From positions 1,387,501 through 1,451,500 of the forward strand of contig NC_009615.1 in the NCBI RefSeq assembly GCF_000012845.1: DNA of 64,000 nucleotides, in the 5' to 3' direction. Shown here piece by piece: positions 61,932 to 64,000 of this stretch. The stretch is from Parabacteroides distasonis ATCC 8503 (GTDB lineage Bacteria > Bacteroidota > Bacteroidia > Bacteroidales > Tannerellaceae). The translations under genes were made by a program, and so were the position numbers. A model generated the notes under the pieces. It saw nothing but the letters and a program-made list of their open reading frames with translations, had not been told where the DNA came from and ran no database searches. Within the stretch, counting starts at the first letter, position 1, and every line of letters begins with the position of its first letter.

Positions 61932-63140
61932 ATGGAGAAAAATATTTTCTGGTTAGAAAATGACCAACTCAAAGAGATAGCCAGTTCATTTCGGGAAAAG
62001 GTTGAAGAGGGATTAAAACATGAAAATGCGGAGATACAATGCATACCGACTTTTATCTCTCCCAAAACCTCTGATATTAATGGAAAAGCATTGGTTCTCG
62101 ATTTAGGAGGAACCAACTATAGAGTAGCGACCGTCGATCTTGGACAAGGATCACCAACCATCCATCCCAACAATGGGTGGAAAAAAGACATGTCGATCAT
62201 GAAATCACCGGGATATACTCGTGAGGAGCTATTTAAAGAATTAGCCGATATGATTGTCGGGATAAAACGGGATGAGGAAATGCCAATCGGCTATTGTTTT
62301 TCTTATCCAGCAGAATCCGTACTCAGTGGAGACGCCAAATTGTTACGTTGGACAAAAGGAGTCGACATTAAAGAAATGGTAGGGCAATTAGTAGGCAAAC
62401 CACTTCTCGACTACCTAAACGAACATTGTAAAATCAAATTTACAGGTATTAAAGTATTAAACGATACTATCGCCAGCTTGTTTGCCGGCCTAACCGACAA
62501 TAGCTATGACGCCTATATCGGTCTGATCGTAGGAACAGGCACCAACATGGCCACTTTCATTCCGGCGGATAAAATAAAGAAATTAGATCCGAGCTATAAT
62601 ATACAAGGCTTAGTCCCTGTCAACCTAGAGTCGGGTAACTTCCATCCTCCATTCCTCACGACAGTCGATGATACGGTTGACGCCATTTCAGGCAGCCTTG
62701 GAAAACAGCGGTTTGAGAAAGCGGTTTCGGGTATGTATCTAGGCGATATATTGAAAGCAACTTTCCCTTTGGATGAGTTTGAGAATAAATTCGATGCCCA
62801 AAAATTGACCGCTATCATGAACTATCCGGATATTCACAAGGACGTATATGTAGATGTAGCTCATTGGATCTACAACAGATCAGCACAATTAGTCGCCGCA
62901 TCGCTACTGGGCCTTATTCAGTTACTGAGATCATATAATAAAGATATACAAAAAATCTGTCTAGTAGCCGAAGGCAGTCTATTTTGGAGCGAGAATAGAA
63001 AAGATAAAAACTATAACATTCTTGTTCTGGAGAAATTACAAGAACTCCTTAATGAATCCGCATTAGCGGATGTCGAAATCCATATCAACAATATGAATAA
63101 CGCAAACTTGATAGGAACAGGTATAGCGGCGCTCTCTTGA
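61932..63140 (+). CDS. eukaryote-type hexokinase
   Basis: A 402-residue hexokinase of the eukaryotic family, found in Bacteroidales. The ATP phosphate loop is LDLGGTNYRVATVDLG, the sugar-binding part CFSYPAES, catalytic Asp178 in VLNDTIASL, and GTGTNMATF is the second phosphate loop. It phosphorylates glucose or a related hexose at C6. It is shorter than the 460-500 residues of yeast and mammalian halves. It is monocistronic, with a terminator after it. Confidence 0.9.
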   Translation: MEKNIFWLENDQLKEIASSFREKVEEGLKHENAEIQCIPTFISPKTSDINGKALVLDLGGTNYRVATVDLGQGSPTIHPNNGWKKDMSIMKSPGYTREELFKELADMIVGIKRDEEMPIGYCFSYPAESVLSGDAKLLRWTKGVDIKEMVGQLVGKPLLDYLNEHCKIKFTGIKVLNDTIASLFAGLTDNSYDAYIGLIVGTGTNMATFIPADKIKKLDPSYNIQGLVPVNLESGNFHPPFLTTVDDTVDAISGSLGKQRFEKAVSGMYLGDILKATFPLDEFENKFDAQKLTAIMNYPDIHKDVYVDVAHWIYNRSAQLVAASLLGLIQLLRSYNKDIQKICLVAEGSLFWSENRKDKNYNILVLEKLQELLNESALADVEIHINNMNNANLIGTGIAALS

Positions 63141-63200
63141 AATCAATATGAATGAAGTGAATCTTGAACTATAAAATTACGTTTTTCAAAATAAATAGAA

Positions 63201-63241
63201 AGTGCGGGTATTCTTTACATACGATACCCGCACTACTTTTT
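63201..63241 (+). terminator. terminator of hexokinase
   Basis: Perfect 11-bp arms (AGTGCGGGTAT at 63201-63211, ATACCCGCACT at 63224-63234) are followed by a T run. It lies 60 bp past the stop. Confidence 0.88.
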
Positions 63242-63363
63242 CCGCAGAAAAATGATTGTATAATTCACTCATAGCGCATCGCACAAATGGATTCAGCCCC
63301 AGAGGATGAAATATAACCGCAATCATATCAATATTAGCTAGTGGTTTGGATTGGATATCGTAA

Positions 63364-63693
63364 TCAATAGAGAATACCGAAATTTTCCGCCTTATTGATA
63401 GCTTCGATCGCATTATCTACATTTAGCTTTGCCAATATATTCTTTCGGTGATTATTTACCGTATAAATACTAAGATTTAGCTTATAAGCGATCTCTTTGC
63501 TCAGAAAACCTTGCCGAATTAATATTAGTATTTCTTTCTCACGCTTGGTTAATTGAGGTTCGGCTAGAATAACTGTCGACGCAAGTATCAGTCCTGTCTT
63601 TCTATTGATAACTGTCCGTTTGATTCTTTCGGTAGGCGATACAATCGGGATAATACTTGGTTCCGAAAATCTGTACCCGCTGATATTGTGCAA
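63364..63693 (-). pseudogene. LuxR-type HTH fragment, probably decayed at its start
   Basis: A 109-residue reading frame. It holds a complete LuxR helix-turn-helix (LTKREKEILILIRQGFLSKEIAYKLNLSIYTVNNHRKNIL-type; for example SKEIAYKLNLSIYTVNNHR) and a preceding linker. There is no ATG in this frame; only a TTG at 63693. An ATG in another frame at about 63710 begins MRTDTICTI and would join it after a single-base change. A full-length member of this family has an N-terminal sensor of 100 or more residues, which is absent. It is therefore probably a pseudogene or a truncated regulator. Confidence 0.55.
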
Positions 63694-63765
63694 ATTGTAT
63701 CTGTTCTCATTTATCTATTATGCTTTACTTTGCATTATTTTAGTTTTCAAATATATTTAATGATT

Positions 63766-64000
63766 ATGAAGTTGAAATTTGCCAAAAGAATGTCTTATAT
63801 AAAGGCTTCGGAAATAAGAGAAATACTCAAAGTTACAGAACGGGAAGATGTTATTTCATTTGCTGGTGGACTACCTGCCCCTGAGCTATTCCCCATAGAT
63901 GAAATTAACAAAATGAATCAGGTCGTTTTGCAAGAAGCAGGAGCAAAAGCTCTTCAATATACGACTACTGAAGGGTATTATCCTTTACGTGAATGGATTG
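63766..64000 (+). CDS. PLP-dependent aminotransferase class I/II, partial
   Basis: The frame starts MKLKFAKRMSYIKASEIREI and continues to the window edge (78 codons). VISFAGGLPAPELFPIDEI is the N-terminal signature of the 2-aminoadipate/aromatic aminotransferase group (LysN-like). ALQYTTTEGYYPLREWI is also typical. An ATG at 63760 in frame is an alternative. It is divergent from the LuxR-type fragment, which may once have regulated it. The C-terminal three quarters lie outside the window. Confidence 0.82.
   Translation, partial: MKLKFAKRMSYIKASEIREILKVTEREDVISFAGGLPAPELFPIDEINKMNQVVLQEAGAKALQYTTTEGYYPLREWI

Noticed and set aside
63186..63413. A 75-residue minus-strand ORF after the LuxR fragment
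   Set aside because: It overlaps the HTH frame and the hexokinase terminator and has no family pattern.

Overview
The window looks like a chromosome segment of a gut Bacteroidales, most like Parabacteroides. The evidence is promoters of the Bacteroidetes type (TAnnTTTG with TTTG about 20 bp upstream), a Bacteroidetes RNA polymerase omega subunit, NigD-like, DUF4136, DUF5723 and DUF4293 families, many SPII lipoproteins, a pyruvoyl arginine decarboxylase and a eukaryote-like hexokinase. The genus is inferred from remembered protein families, not from a search. No phage, conjugative element, IS, CRISPR array or rRNA was seen. Most of the window is housekeeping and envelope genes.

Layout. 1-3256 (minus): DUF4293 protein, rpoZ, bamD, an ACT-domain protein and a PaaK-type aryl-CoA ligase. 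3363-10773: DUF1080 lipoprotein, a HAD phosphatase, a beta-barrel, a C69 dipeptidase, nhaD, endonuclease IV, a PaaI-like thioesterase and pyruvoyl arginine decarboxylase. 11042-18319: Fe-type superoxide dismutase, tRNA-Thr and tRNA-Tyr, two envelope lipoproteins, a GH3 glycosidase with a PA14 insert, an outer-membrane barrel and an RRM protein. 18669-23422 (plus): an operon of nucleotidyltransferase, ATP-grasp-like protein, CDP-alcohol phosphatidyltransferase and HAD phosphatase, followed by a lipoprotein phosphoesterase and a secreted protein. It reads as polar-lipid headgroup synthesis. 23501-34421: envelope proteins, an OmpA-type lipoprotein, a histidine kinase, clpB and yaaA. 34507-42564: a tricorn-like protease, a GT87-like membrane protein and three envelope proteins. 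42711-50778: yebC, pheT, trmD, the divergent threonine-degradation pair tdh/kbl, a PHP phosphatase and a cobalamin adenosyltransferase. 50919-58529: dnaJ, grpE, a PDZ protein, mutS2, corA and a serine recombinase lacking its catalytic serine. 58632-64000: an AlkZ-like protein, a zinc-ribbon protein, an AraC regulator, a cupin, a 57-residue ORF, hexokinase, a LuxR-type fragment and a partial aminotransferase.

The most unusual feature is a family of intergenic arrays at 5082-5161, 16614-16693, 31612-31669, 50807-50909 and 61339-61440. Each is a row of three to five 14-bp quasi-palindromes separated by 8-bp spacers, giving an exact 22-bp period (one spacer is 9 bp). Units resemble each other within an array more than between arrays. 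In three arrays every unit fits ACNNNNGT at the same place. All five lie just 3' of genes, where I see no ordinary terminator, and none lies in a divergent promoter region. I do not recognise them as a described element.
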